Assembly (NCBI GenBank): GCA_047608145.1
Contig: JASGDC010000029.1
Span: 1 to 13,009 of the forward strand
Reading direction: 5' to 3'
From: JASGDC01 sp047608145
Lineage (GTDB): Bacteria; Actinomycetota; Actinomycetes; Actinomycetales; Micrococcaceae
Length of the DNA: 13,009 nucleotides
This document shows, piece by piece, positions 6,939 to 13,009 of this stretch. The notes under the pieces are model-generated. The model saw only the letters and a list, made by a program, of their open reading frames with translations. It did no database searches and was not told the origin of the DNA. Numbering within the stretch: position 1 is the first letter of the stretch; each line of letters starts with the position of its first letter. The translations under genes and the position numbers were made by a program.

Positions 6939-6979
6939 GCATGTCAAGCGAACGTGCTAACCAACTGCACCAATGGCCC
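6939..6979 (-). pseudogene. 5' half of a tRNA-Val gene
   Basis: On the minus strand this has the acceptor 5' strand GGGCCAT, D arm, anticodon 5' stem and the GAC anticodon loop, ending in ATGC. It then runs into AT-rich integrase-side sequence, so the 3' half is absent. The D stem is GTGC/GCAC, still fully paired but different at both sides from the intact gene's GCGC/GCGC. Confidence 0.8.
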
Positions 6980-7112
6980 ATTTTGCAACTAATTCGTTGA
7001 GTTATCAACGGTCTAAGACGTTTAAACCTCTTGGATCAAAATGTTGCGTAATACTGAAATTGTAGCAGAAAGTTTTAAGAAGAATGTAGTTGAGAAAATA
7101 CTTCCTTCTGGC
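6939..7112. repeat. attR-side copy of the long direct repeat
   Basis: Second copy of the segment at 3271-3445. It starts with the identical 16-base core, continues through a tRNA-Val 5' half and the leader, and runs into the beginning of a second rep gene. It has one base fewer in a T run (tttttgc versus ttttgc). Since it includes element-specific sequence (leader and rep start), it is more than a simple attR: it is the left end of another element. Confidence 0.82.
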
Positions 7113-7204
7113 GGTGCGTTTATTAGTACGGGCTGTACTTGTTTGAGTCAGAGTCAGATAGTTTGAGGTTATATATCAGCTGAATGTAGCTTAATGTATC
7201 TTTA
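7041..7204 (+). pseudogene. Remnant of a second rep gene (internal deletion)
   Basis: Starts with the same MLRNTEIVAES as the rep at 3374 and continues FKKNVVEKILPSGGAF, diverged from YRRNVVEKTLPSGGVF in the first copy. It then loses similarity and stops at 7164-7166, after 41 codons. At 7189-7204, gcttaatgtatcttta matches the last codons of the first rep (4916-4931) with one difference. The gene therefore kept its first ~28 codons and its last ~5, with almost everything between deleted. It is the trace of a related but distinct element sitting in tandem at the tRNA-Val site. Confidence 0.72.
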
Positions 7205-7293
7205 ACTAGTTACTATTAATGACAAAATAATGTCGTAGTATGGTTAGCTATAAGTGCGGTGTCAATATTAACCTGATCCCAGAGTATCGGTAG

Positions 7294-7299
7294 TATAAT
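7294..7299 (+). promoter_or_regulatory. Putative -10 box upstream of the zinc-ribbon gene
   Basis: TATAAT at 7294-7299, 37 bases before the ATG at 7337. No convincing -35 is found at the right distance; acctga (7271-7276) is a poor candidate. The stretch 7205-7336 holds no gene. Confidence 0.4.
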
Positions 7300-7336
7300 T
7301 TAACGAATAAAATAAATTTAAACGAAGGTAGCTTGA

Positions 7337-8323
7337 ATGAATTATTGTGGGAAGTGTGGAGCAAAACTTAAAAAAGGTAACTCTTTTTGCCAAAATTGTG
7401 GTGCTCCAATTTCCACTGTTGAAGACAATCAAGAATCTGAGTTTATAGCTGCTTTCAAAGCTGATGAAGAAATTGCTAGCATCAAGGCTGAAAACTCTAA
7501 ACCTAAAATCAATAAAAGCTTAATTGCTGGTGGGGCTGCTGCGTTAATTGTCGCTGGAATAACTGGCGGAATATTAACTTCTGATGGCACTGGTAAGGCT
7601 ACTCCAAAGGCTTCTGGTAGTGTCACTCCAAGCAAGTCAGCTTCCCCGGCTAGCTCTCCAGCTAAAAGTGAAAGTGCTCCATCTGCTGACGGTACTACAG
7701 TGTCCTTACTTGCTGGTCACGATAATATCTATAACGGTGCCGGGACTTATGTTTCCACTTCAGGATATAGTGTGAATGTACCAAAAGAAATGTTGTTAAA
7801 AGTTAACAACCCGAATAGTCTTGATTTTATAGATGGCCCAAATACTACACCTGCTTATAGTTTGAGGTTAACTCCTAATGCTAATTCAGTAAAAGAGAGT
7901 TTTGATTTAGCTAAAAGTTGCCCTAGTGAAAGCACCCGAGATTATGGGGTAGAAGCATTCGATATCTTAACTAATTTAGGTAACCCACGTAATAGTCCTG
8001 AGACTGCAGCTGCTGGCTCTCCTGATGTCTCACCAAGAGCATTATTACGCTATTACCAAAGTGAAGATGGAAAAACTTGGAAAACTGATATTTCAATGTC
8101 TGACCATACGATGGGCTACGGTGGTAAGTATTGCACTACAGATGGTAATAATAAAAATCCTTTTGTTAGGACAAGCATCGGCGAGCTAGCTTTTTATGCT
8201 GGTCCTTCAAAGGTTCAATCAGGGGATAGTCAAGCTGCGATAAAAGAGGCCATTGCTAAAGAAGAGACATCACTTTATCCAAAATACATTGAAATAGCAA
8301 AGACGATAAAGATTAGTGAATAG
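7337..8323 (+). CDS. Zinc-ribbon, single-pass membrane protein with extracellular domain
   Basis: A 328-residue protein. Residues 1-25 form a rubredoxin-like zinc ribbon with the ligands Cys4, Cys7, Cys18 and Cys21 (YCGKCGAK and FCQNCGAP). A short acidic linker follows, then one hydrophobic segment (about 59-81, SLIAGGAAALIVAGITGGIL). After it comes a Ser/Pro/Ala/Lys-rich stalk (about 84-118) and a globular domain of about 200 residues with a Cys pair (CPSES and KYCTT) that I do not recognise. Topology would place the zinc ribbon inside the cell and the domain outside. Zinc-ribbon plus membrane-segment proteins are common in Firmicutes and Actinobacteria and their roles are mostly unknown. 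The decayed peptidase begins 17 bases downstream, so the two were probably cotranscribed. Confidence 0.8.
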   Translation: MNYCGKCGAKLKKGNSFCQNCGAPISTVEDNQESEFIAAFKADEEIASIKAENSKPKINKSLIAGGAAALIVAGITGGILTSDGTGKATPKASGSVTPSKSASPASSPAKSESAPSADGTTVSLLAGHDNIYNGAGTYVSTSGYSVNVPKEMLLKVNNPNSLDFIDGPNTTPAYSLRLTPNANSVKESFDLAKSCPSESTRDYGVEAFDILTNLGNPRNSPETAAAGSPDVSPRALLRYYQSEDGKTWKTDISMSDHTMGYGGKYCTTDGNNKNPFVRTSIGELAFYAGPSKVQSGDSQAAIKEAIAKEETSLYPKYIEIAKTIKISE

Positions 8324-8339
8324 TTAGCAAGAGAAGGTA

Positions 8340-8632
8340 TTGGATGAAGGAAAGCGTCCTACGCGTAGAGCAGTAGGATAAAGTTGAAAGTTTTAAGTGG
8401 TTATCGCTCATATCAAACCCAAGTGCAAGTCTATAAACAATGGGTAGATAAGCATTGCAATAATTATGGTTTTATTATCCGTTTCTCGAAAGATGCACAA
8501 GAAATAACTGGCTATATGTATGAACCATGGCATATCCGCTATGTTGGTAAAGATATTGCGGAAGATATGAAAAATAAGAACATTACAACGCTTGAAGAAT
8601 ATTTCAAGCAACCAGCAGCTAATGATTATTGA
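8340..8632 (+). pseudogene. Doubly deleted copy of an M15B (VanY-like) peptidase
   Basis: A close relative of the intact gene at 9591-10382, with two pieces lost. A TTG at 8340 preceded by GAGAAGG opens DEGKRPTRRAVG, matching the Tat signal start of the intact gene, then meets a stop at 8379-8381. Similarity resumes at 8384 with LKVLSGYRSYQTQV, runs to YKQWV, skips about 50 residues and continues CNNYGFIIRF..., EPWHIRYVG and EYFKQPAANDY. The lost piece held the zinc ligands His and Asp of the SEHQTGLAVDV motif, so the copy cannot be catalytic even though 8384-8632 is open for 82 residues. It follows the zinc-ribbon gene closely. Confidence 0.85.
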
Positions 8633-8661
8633 AAAGTAACTAATTAAAAATTTGGGCTGAC

Positions 8662-9009
8662 TTAGATAAGTTCAATAGCTTTCTCGATTAAAATTGTCGC
8701 TCCAATTCCAGTCATAAGTACTCCAGAAATGATTGTAGTAATATGCATTGCTCTTGGGCGAGTGCTTAATACATGCTTTGCAAATGCAGCCACTTCGAAG
8801 TAGATTAATGCGATATCAACTAAATGCAGACCACCAAGAGTCAGCATTTGCGTTGTTGGTGCCCAACCATGTGGTGTGGTAAATTGTGGCAATAAAGCTA
8901 GGAATTAAGTAGCAAGCACCAGCATTGATGACCTATGCCCAATCTGCACCAGGGGTAAAAGCCATAGCTAGTGCGATATCTAAAATTGTAGTGCTAATGA
9001 AATATCTAT
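8662..9009 (-). pseudogene. Decayed LysE/RhtB-family amino-acid exporter
   Basis: The C-terminal part (8662-8892) reads PQFTTPHGWAPTTQMLTLGG, then a hydrophobic stretch, the STRPRAM loop and a last membrane segment: the end of a LysE-type translocator. Further upstream on the same strand, ILDIALAMAFTPGADWA is the family's N-terminal signature (usually TPGPDWAYVI). It is followed by a stop where Tyr is expected. About 100 middle residues are missing and the frames do not join. A clear GGGAGG (9018-9023) lies 8 bases before ATA at 9009, where a start codon would be expected. It is divergent from an Lrp/AsnC regulator gene, the usual pairing for exporters of this kind. Confidence 0.8.
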
Positions 9010-9067
9010 GTTTTCTACCTCCCTTAATAATGCTTACAAAGGAATTATATGGTTATTTTTGTGAAAT

Positions 9068-9571
9068 GTGCTTCGAAAGTTTTGCGCAAAATCGGCATTT
9101 TGTGGAATAATTTTAGTTATAGATACTATTGATCGGAATATTCTTTCATATCTGCAAGATGATGGTCGCATGAGTGTTACTGACCTTGCTTCAAAAGTCG
9201 GTTTAAGCTTATCTTCTTGTCATCGTCGGCTTAAAGATTTGGAACAAACTGGGGCTATTGAGAACTACCGTGCAATTATTTCTCCTAAAGCAGTTGGTTT
9301 AGGTTTTGAAGCAATCGTATTTGTAACGATGAAACGCAGTGATTTAGACATAGCTACGGCTTTTGAAGAAGCAGTTGCTAAGTTGCCAAATGTCATCGAA
9401 ACTGAGCGGTTATTTGGTGAACCAGATTATCTATTGCGGGTATTGGCCAAAGATTTAAAGTCTTATCAAGAATTTTACGATAACGAGTTAGGCGCTTTGC
9501 CAGGAGTGCAACGGCTTGTTTCTACATTGGTAATGCGGAGAATTAACACTAATCGGGATATGCCTCTTTAA
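9068..9571 (+). CDS. Lrp/AsnC-family transcriptional regulator
   Basis: Amino-acid-responsive regulator. From residue ~18 it has the family layout: IDTIDRNILSYLQDDGR, helix-turn-helix VTDLASKVGLSLSSCHRRL with DLEQTGAIENYRA, then the ligand-binding RAM domain (FVTMKR, PNVIETERLFGEPDYLLRV, LPGVQRLVSTLVMR). The C-terminus is intact. The start is odd. The expected start would be close to the IDTID segment, but that codon is ATA (9119) and there is no ATG, GTG or TTG after 9068. The ATG at 9068 adds about 17 unusual residues, has a poor ribosome binding site, and would place the palindrome at 9080-9091 inside the gene. The target was probably the divergent LysE-type exporter, now wrecked. Confidence 0.82.
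   Translation: MLRKFCAKSAFCGIILVIDTIDRNILSYLQDDGRMSVTDLASKVGLSLSSCHRRLKDLEQTGAIENYRAIISPKAVGLGFEAIVFVTMKRSDLDIATAFEEAVAKLPNVIETERLFGEPDYLLRVLAKDLKSYQEFYDNELGALPGVQRLVSTLVMRRINTNRDMPL
9080..9091. promoter_or_regulatory. Palindrome, candidate Lrp-type operator
   Basis: ttttgcgcaaaa is a perfect 12-base palindrome in the space between the divergent exporter remnant and the regulator core. Lrp/AsnC regulators often bind short AT-flanked dyads between their own gene and the exporter. A looser half (attttgtgg, 9097-9105) follows. Confidence 0.45.
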
Positions 9572-9590
9572 TTTTGAGCTTAATACTTCT

Positions 9591-10382
9591 ATGCTAAAGA
9601 TAATGGAAAAACAGAAACATCCAAGTCGTAGAGCTGTAGTGGGGCTTGGCATTTTGGGGACAGCAGCAGCTGCGAGTGCTGTAGCTGTGCCGACTCTTAA
9701 AAAAGATCGTATTTATGATGCTGAAACTAATACATCACCTTCACCAAAGCCAACTCCAACGCCTGATTTACGTACACCATCTCGTAACCCACAAAGTACT
9801 TCTGTTCTTATTAACAAAAAGAATCCATTTAAACCGGTAGATTGGGCACCGAAGTCTGGAGATCTGCGTAATCCAAATGTGCAGCTAAATGGGGATCCTG
9901 CAGCTGAAAATATGATGTTGCGGAATGTTAGTGCCACTGCACTTGAAAAAATGGCTACTGCTGCAGTAGCCCAAGGGGTTGCGCTAAAAGTAGTTAGTGG
10001 TTATCGTTCATATCATACTCAAGTAGATGTTTATAACCAATGGGTGCAGACCTTTGGGCAAGCTGATGCTGATATTCGTTCAGCACGTCCAGGATATAGT
10101 GAGCATCAGACAGGTTTAGCAGTTGATGTTGGTGACGGCTATGGACAAGATGATTTGACTCAAGATTTTGGTGCTACTATTGCTGGACAGTGGGTGGCAC
10201 AAAACTGTAACAACTATGGTTTTATCATCAGGTTTCCAGAAGGGAAACAAAGCATAACTGGTTACATGTATGAACCATGGCATCTTCGCTATGTTGGAGC
10301 GAAGATTGCAAAAGATATGAAAGCGAAGAAAATTATTACTTTGGAAGAGTATTTTAGGCAACCAGCTGCGCCTAGTTACTAG
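9591..10382 (+). CDS. Tat-type M15B D-Ala-D-Ala carboxypeptidase (VanY-like)
   Basis: Secreted zinc peptidase trimming peptidoglycan stem peptides. The N-terminus has the twin-arginine-type sequence SRRAVVGLG (Arg13, Arg14) and a hydrophobic Ala/Val stretch to about residue 34. A low-complexity Ser/Pro/Thr-rich linker (about 46-70) follows. The catalytic domain (about 105-250) has VVSGYRSYHTQ, the zinc ligands His172 and Asp179 in SEHQTGLAVDV, and EPWH with His231, all three metal ligands of family M15B. It is 20 bases after the Lrp gene on the same strand and may be cotranscribed. An ATG at 9603 is an alternative start giving MEKQKHPSRR. A broken paralogue lies at 8340-8632, so the Lrp/exporter pair now sits between two copies. 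Confidence 0.9.
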   Translation: MLKIMEKQKHPSRRAVVGLGILGTAAAASAVAVPTLKKDRIYDAETNTSPSPKPTPTPDLRTPSRNPQSTSVLINKKNPFKPVDWAPKSGDLRNPNVQLNGDPAAENMMLRNVSATALEKMATAAVAQGVALKVVSGYRSYHTQVDVYNQWVQTFGQADADIRSARPGYSEHQTGLAVDVGDGYGQDDLTQDFGATIAGQWVAQNCNNYGFIIRFPEGKQSITGYMYEPWHLRYVGAKIAKDMKAKKIITLEEYFRQPAAPSY

Positions 10383-10416
10383 AAGTTTATAAACCTAACT
10401 TGGTTCACAAAATATA

Positions 10417-12096
10417 TTAAATGCTACTATAAGATTTTCGTTTGACCATATATTTCGCAATAAAGGCGATGAAAACTGTTAATAGGATGCCTGAAATTAT
10501 GATTACTAAATTTTCTTGGATAAGAGTTTTCCAATAATTATTATCATCGTTCAAGATTTTTATTTCACCTTTTTGGAATTGTTGTTTTGTTACATCATGT
10601 TCAGTCGTTGCATAGTTCGTTGGCACACCATATTTGCCAGATAATCCACCCTCTTTCTCCAATTGCTTTTTGACGTTATTTGGAATATAGAATGTTCCCG
10701 ACTTTGAGCTTACAATTGTGCCATTTTGGAAATCTTGAATGGTAGCATCTTTATCTTTGTGTTGTTTACTTAAGGTATTTCCAGTGACAGCTTTCCCGCC
10801 TAATTTTACCCAAGTGTCTCTAATTGGTGCGATAACTGGTTGCGATGGCTCATTAACTGTTTGTAAGTGGTAACCAGGTAGTGCTTCAAGTGCTGTAGTT
10901 ATGCTGGTGAAATTAGTGGATAATAGTTTGCTAGTATTTTTATCGACAGTTGATCCACTTTGAATGCCAACAGCTTTTGTCCCAATAAAGGCTCCACCAC
11001 CAGAATCACCAGGGTATGAATCAAGGTTAGTGCCAAAACCATCAATATAAATGCCATCTTTCATATTTTGGCTTCTGATATCAATAATTTTGCCACAAGT
11101 AACTCCGGTATAGCTACCGCTTTTACACACTGGAGCACCAACTATTGGGTTAGTTAAGCCAGTTAATTCAATATCAGTATTATCTTTATCATGCGTTGAG
11201 ATAGTAGGAGGATTTGGAATAGTTTGATCCTTAAGTTTTATTGCACTAGCATCAGCGTGAATTTTACTATCAGGGTTAAATACTACTTTGTCATAGTCAC
11301 CAATATTGATTTCAGTATCACTATTGTTTTTCTTTACTGCTGGATTTTTACCGTCTTCTTTACAATGTCCAGCAGATATTCTGACATTAGCTCCATCAGG
11401 TGCGATAGCTGGGAATGCAAATGAACAGGTTAACTCAAGATTGTTGGGTTGCATAGTGTAGTAGATATTCCCAGATTCTACTAGTTCCGAACTGATATTG
11501 TCATTCATTCCGGTAGTTAATTGCGCAATATCCTCCATCGGAACTACTTTAATTTCTACGTTAGGTGGTAGATCTCCAATGGCAGCTAAATCAGCTGCAA
11601 CTCCTGCTGGTATGGCAAGTCTAATGGTCATAGTATTTGGGTTGTCATATCGATAAGTTACCGCACTATAATTAGGAATATTATCCTTAATAGCTTTGAA
11701 TATTTTTTGGACATCACTATCTTTATATTTAGTCTGTTTAACTTTGGCGCCAAGCTCTTTTGCAATAGTATTTAATTGTTTATCTTTTGGATCAGTGGCT
11801 CCAATAATAAGTTGGTTATCATCAAACCAAATTCCGCCAAAATTAGGGTTTGCTTGCAGTTCCTTAATTCTTGAAGTAGCTAATGCAGCTTGTTCTCCAG
11901 ATTTATTAAAACCATCAAGAGTTAACTTAGCTGTTTTCAAAGTATCTCCATAGGAATGAGTAGTTTCTCCAGCGGCATTTTGGTCGAAAGCAAAGCTTGG
12001 TGTGGCTGAAAATAAAGTGGTAAAAAATATCACAGCAATAAAAATAAATTTTCTTTGATTCTTAGTAATATTAGTTTTTTGATTAGTCAAGATCAT
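10417..12096 (-). CDS. Membrane-anchored trypsin-like serine protease with LGFP-type repeats
   Basis: A 559-residue exported protease. There is a signal peptide (about 1-37, basic start then FIFIAVIFFTTLFSATPSFA) and a pro-region to about 205. The S1-fold catalytic domain has His244 in ISAGHC, probably Asp282 in HADASAIKL, and Ser365 in YPGDSGGGAF, with paired cysteines. Residues about 424-515 form two diverged LGFP-type repeats (DTWVKLGGKAVTG, FQNGTIVSS, GGLSGKYGVPTN, FQKGEIKI), a module thought to bind the mycolate-type cell envelope. A last hydrophobic segment (about 528-548) and basic tail KRKSYSS would anchor it. The ATG at 12096 has AAGGG 7 bases upstream. It is convergent with the M15B gene, with 34 bases between stops and no terminator seen there. 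Confidence 0.88.
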   Translation of the reverse strand: MILTNQKTNITKNQRKFIFIAVIFFTTLFSATPSFAFDQNAAGETTHSYGDTLKTAKLTLDGFNKSGEQAALATSRIKELQANPNFGGIWFDDNQLIIGATDPKDKQLNTIAKELGAKVKQTKYKDSDVQKIFKAIKDNIPNYSAVTYRYDNPNTMTIRLAIPAGVAADLAAIGDLPPNVEIKVVPMEDIAQLTTGMNDNISSELVESGNIYYTMQPNNLELTCSFAFPAIAPDGANVRISAGHCKEDGKNPAVKKNNSDTEINIGDYDKVVFNPDSKIHADASAIKLKDQTIPNPPTISTHDKDNTDIELTGLTNPIVGAPVCKSGSYTGVTCGKIIDIRSQNMKDGIYIDGFGTNLDSYPGDSGGGAFIGTKAVGIQSGSTVDKNTSKLLSTNFTSITTALEALPGYHLQTVNEPSQPVIAPIRDTWVKLGGKAVTGNTLSKQHKDKDATIQDFQNGTIVSSKSGTFYIPNNVKKQLEKEGGLSGKYGVPTNYATTEHDVTKQQFQKGEIKILNDDNNYWKTLIQENLVIIISGILLTVFIAFIAKYMVKRKSYSSI

Positions 12097-12137
12097 GAGA
12101 TGGCCCTTAATTGTTAGTTATTTGTGCAAACATGAGC

Positions 12138-12227
12138 CATACAAACTAAAAATACAAAATACCCTACTTTTATATTTGATTTTTGCCATAGGGGGGAGGG
12201 TACTATTTGAATGTCATACAAACTAAA
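12138..12227. promoter_or_regulatory. Intergenic region with two 13-base direct repeats
   Basis: catacaaactaaa occurs at 12138-12150 and 12215-12227, 77 bases apart start to start, in the 146-base gap between the divergent protease and surface-protein genes. A G-rich tract, aggggggaggg, lies between them (12190-12200). One copy is upstream of each gene, so a shared regulator is possible. The boxes for a sigma-70-type promoter are poor in both directions. Confidence 0.4.
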
Positions 12228-12242
12228 GAATAGGGAATAATA

Positions 12243-12795
12243 ATGAAAAAAGCAACAATAGTAACTACAGCAGTTGCTGCAACTGCTGTATTAGGTGGAC
12301 CTGTAGCGTTGGCAGAGGGTGCTGCTACTATTGCTCATAATGGAGATGGAACTTGTACTTTTACAGCTAGTGGCTTTATACCAGGAGAACAAGTTTTAGT
12401 ATCACAGTCCGCTGGTGAAGGTGGAGCAACTGCAATGCGCACTGCTGACGCTAATGGAACTGTCACTCTTGCACCTAGTAAGTGTAATGGTTTTGACGGT
12501 AACTGGTAAAGAGTTAGTAAACTCTTACACTGCTAGTGCACAAGGTCGAGAAGGCGGTATTGAGGTAAGTGCAAGTGATAACACTTCCACACCTGCACAA
12601 GAAGCTACTCCAGCTCAGCAACAGGCTGTAGTTCCTGCGCAGGATAGTACAGTAACTGACACTACTGCTGGTGTTGCAAGTTCTAAAGCTGTAACTTCAA
12701 ACGATAACAGTATGATTGCTCTTGTTGGTGGTGCTACAATTGCAGCTGTTGGTACTGGAACTTTCATTGTTCGTCGTAAGAAAGTTAGTAACTAA
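12243..12795 (+). pseudogene. Small membrane-anchored surface protein, frameshifted
   Basis: The first frame (12243-12509) has a signal peptide (about 1-25, MKKATIVTTA..ALAEGA) and an Ig-like beta domain with Cys38 and Cys81 (DGTCTFTASGFIPGEQVLV, ADANGTVTLAPSKC), similar in style to neocarzinostatin-type repeats. It stops at 12507-12509. Skipping one g at 12498/12499 carries it into the frame VTGKELVNSYTASAQGR. A Thr/Pro/Ala/Gln linker, a membrane segment (about 156-176, ending GTGTFIV) and the basic tail RRKKVSN follow. The joined protein has 183 residues: signal, domain, stalk, membrane anchor. There is no LPXTG motif. The start has GGGA 8 bases upstream, and a terminator follows at 12817. 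As written, only a secreted 88-residue fragment would be made. Confidence 0.72.
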
Positions 12796-12816
12796 TTTAA
12801 TAGAATATATTGTTTT

Positions 12817-12852
12817 AAGCAAGGCATAAGGGTTAGCTTTTATGCCTTGCTT
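12817..12852 (+). terminator. Rho-independent terminator after the surface-protein gene
   Basis: A perfect 13-bp stem, aagcaaggcataa (12817-12829) with ttatgccttgctt (12840-12852), a 10-base loop, followed by ttactttttt. It starts 21 bases after the stop at 12793-12795. Confidence 0.88.
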
Positions 12853-12884
12853 TTACTTTTTTAGAAAAGAATAACTTAAACTTT

Positions 12885-13008
12885 AGACTTATAGGCCATA
12901 ATGTGTTGTTGGTTCGAGTGTGTTACTCGGTTGTGTTGGCCCAGATTGCACCTCCTTTGTATCTGATTGTTTGGTATGATTTGTCGATTTCTTTTGGCCC
13001 TATTTGTT
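12885..13008. repeat. Right copy of the 124-bp perfect inverted repeat, probably an IS end
   Basis: Exact reverse complement of 1-124. Flanking bases differ from those beside the left copy, so the inner boundary at 12885 is likely the tip of the repeated element. It continues to the window edge. Confidence 0.85.
12923..13006 (-). CDS. C-terminal end of a putative transposase (partial, second copy)
   Basis: Same 27 codons and TAA stop as at 3-86, on the opposite strand and open to the window edge. The two copies are identical, which fits recent spread of one IS. The family is not recognised. Confidence 0.35.
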   Translation of the reverse strand, partial: QIGPKEIDKSYQTIRYKGGAIWANTTE

Positions 13009-13009
13009 C

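Noticed and set aside
8925..9110. 61-residue plus-strand frame before the Lrp gene
   Set aside because: It is antisense to the N-terminal remnant of the LysE-type exporter and shows no features of a gene.
12510..12795. Independent second gene starting at 12415
   Set aside because: No ribosome binding site, and the first ~28 residues are a shadow of the first frame; the rest is the missing stalk and membrane anchor of the same protein.

Overview
The window looks like an AT-rich actinobacterial chromosome fragment. By eye G+C is well under 45%. Support comes from an Rv0909/MT0933-type antitoxin, a secreted protease with LGFP-type repeats, a RepSA-like replication protein of the kind found in actinomycete integrative elements, and Tat-type signal sequences. 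A low-GC relative of the Corynebacteriales would fit, but no species can be named.

Layout. The two ends (1-124 and 12885-13008) are a perfect 124-bp inverted repeat. Each copy carries the last 27 codons of an open frame reading inward, so both probably belong to oppositely oriented copies of one insertion sequence lying outside the window. Positions 217-2872 hold four minus-strand genes: an NAD(P)-binding reductase-like protein, an unknown helical protein, a fermentative D-lactate dehydrogenase (ldhA) and the small Rv0909-type antitoxin, ending in a strong hairpin terminator. Next come a decayed DUF1801 gene and a tRNA-Val(GAC).

The centre (3271-6938) is a 3.67-kb integrated element inserted in the anticodon region of tRNA-Val. 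It carries a HUH-type rep gene, a mazEF-like toxin-antitoxin pair, an excisionase without a start codon and a tyrosine integrase. Its left boundary supplies the 5' half of the tRNA and its upstream region. A diverged copy of that same segment, running on into the first codons of a second rep gene, lies at the right boundary, so this site once held at least two related elements in tandem. Both rep and int are broken by a single extra base; in int it falls just before the catalytic tyrosine.

From 7337 onward are cell-surface and export genes: a zinc-ribbon membrane protein followed by a gutted M15 peptidase copy, a wrecked LysE-type exporter divergent from an Lrp/AsnC regulator, an intact Tat-type M15B (VanY-like) peptidase, and a membrane-anchored trypsin-like protease with LGFP-type repeats transcribed towards it. 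Last is a small surface protein gene, also broken by one extra base, with a good terminator behind it.

The overall picture is heavy decay beside a few intact genes. Three independent one-base insertions (rep, int, surface protein) could be real mutations or assembly errors. If they are errors, the element may be intact apart from xis.
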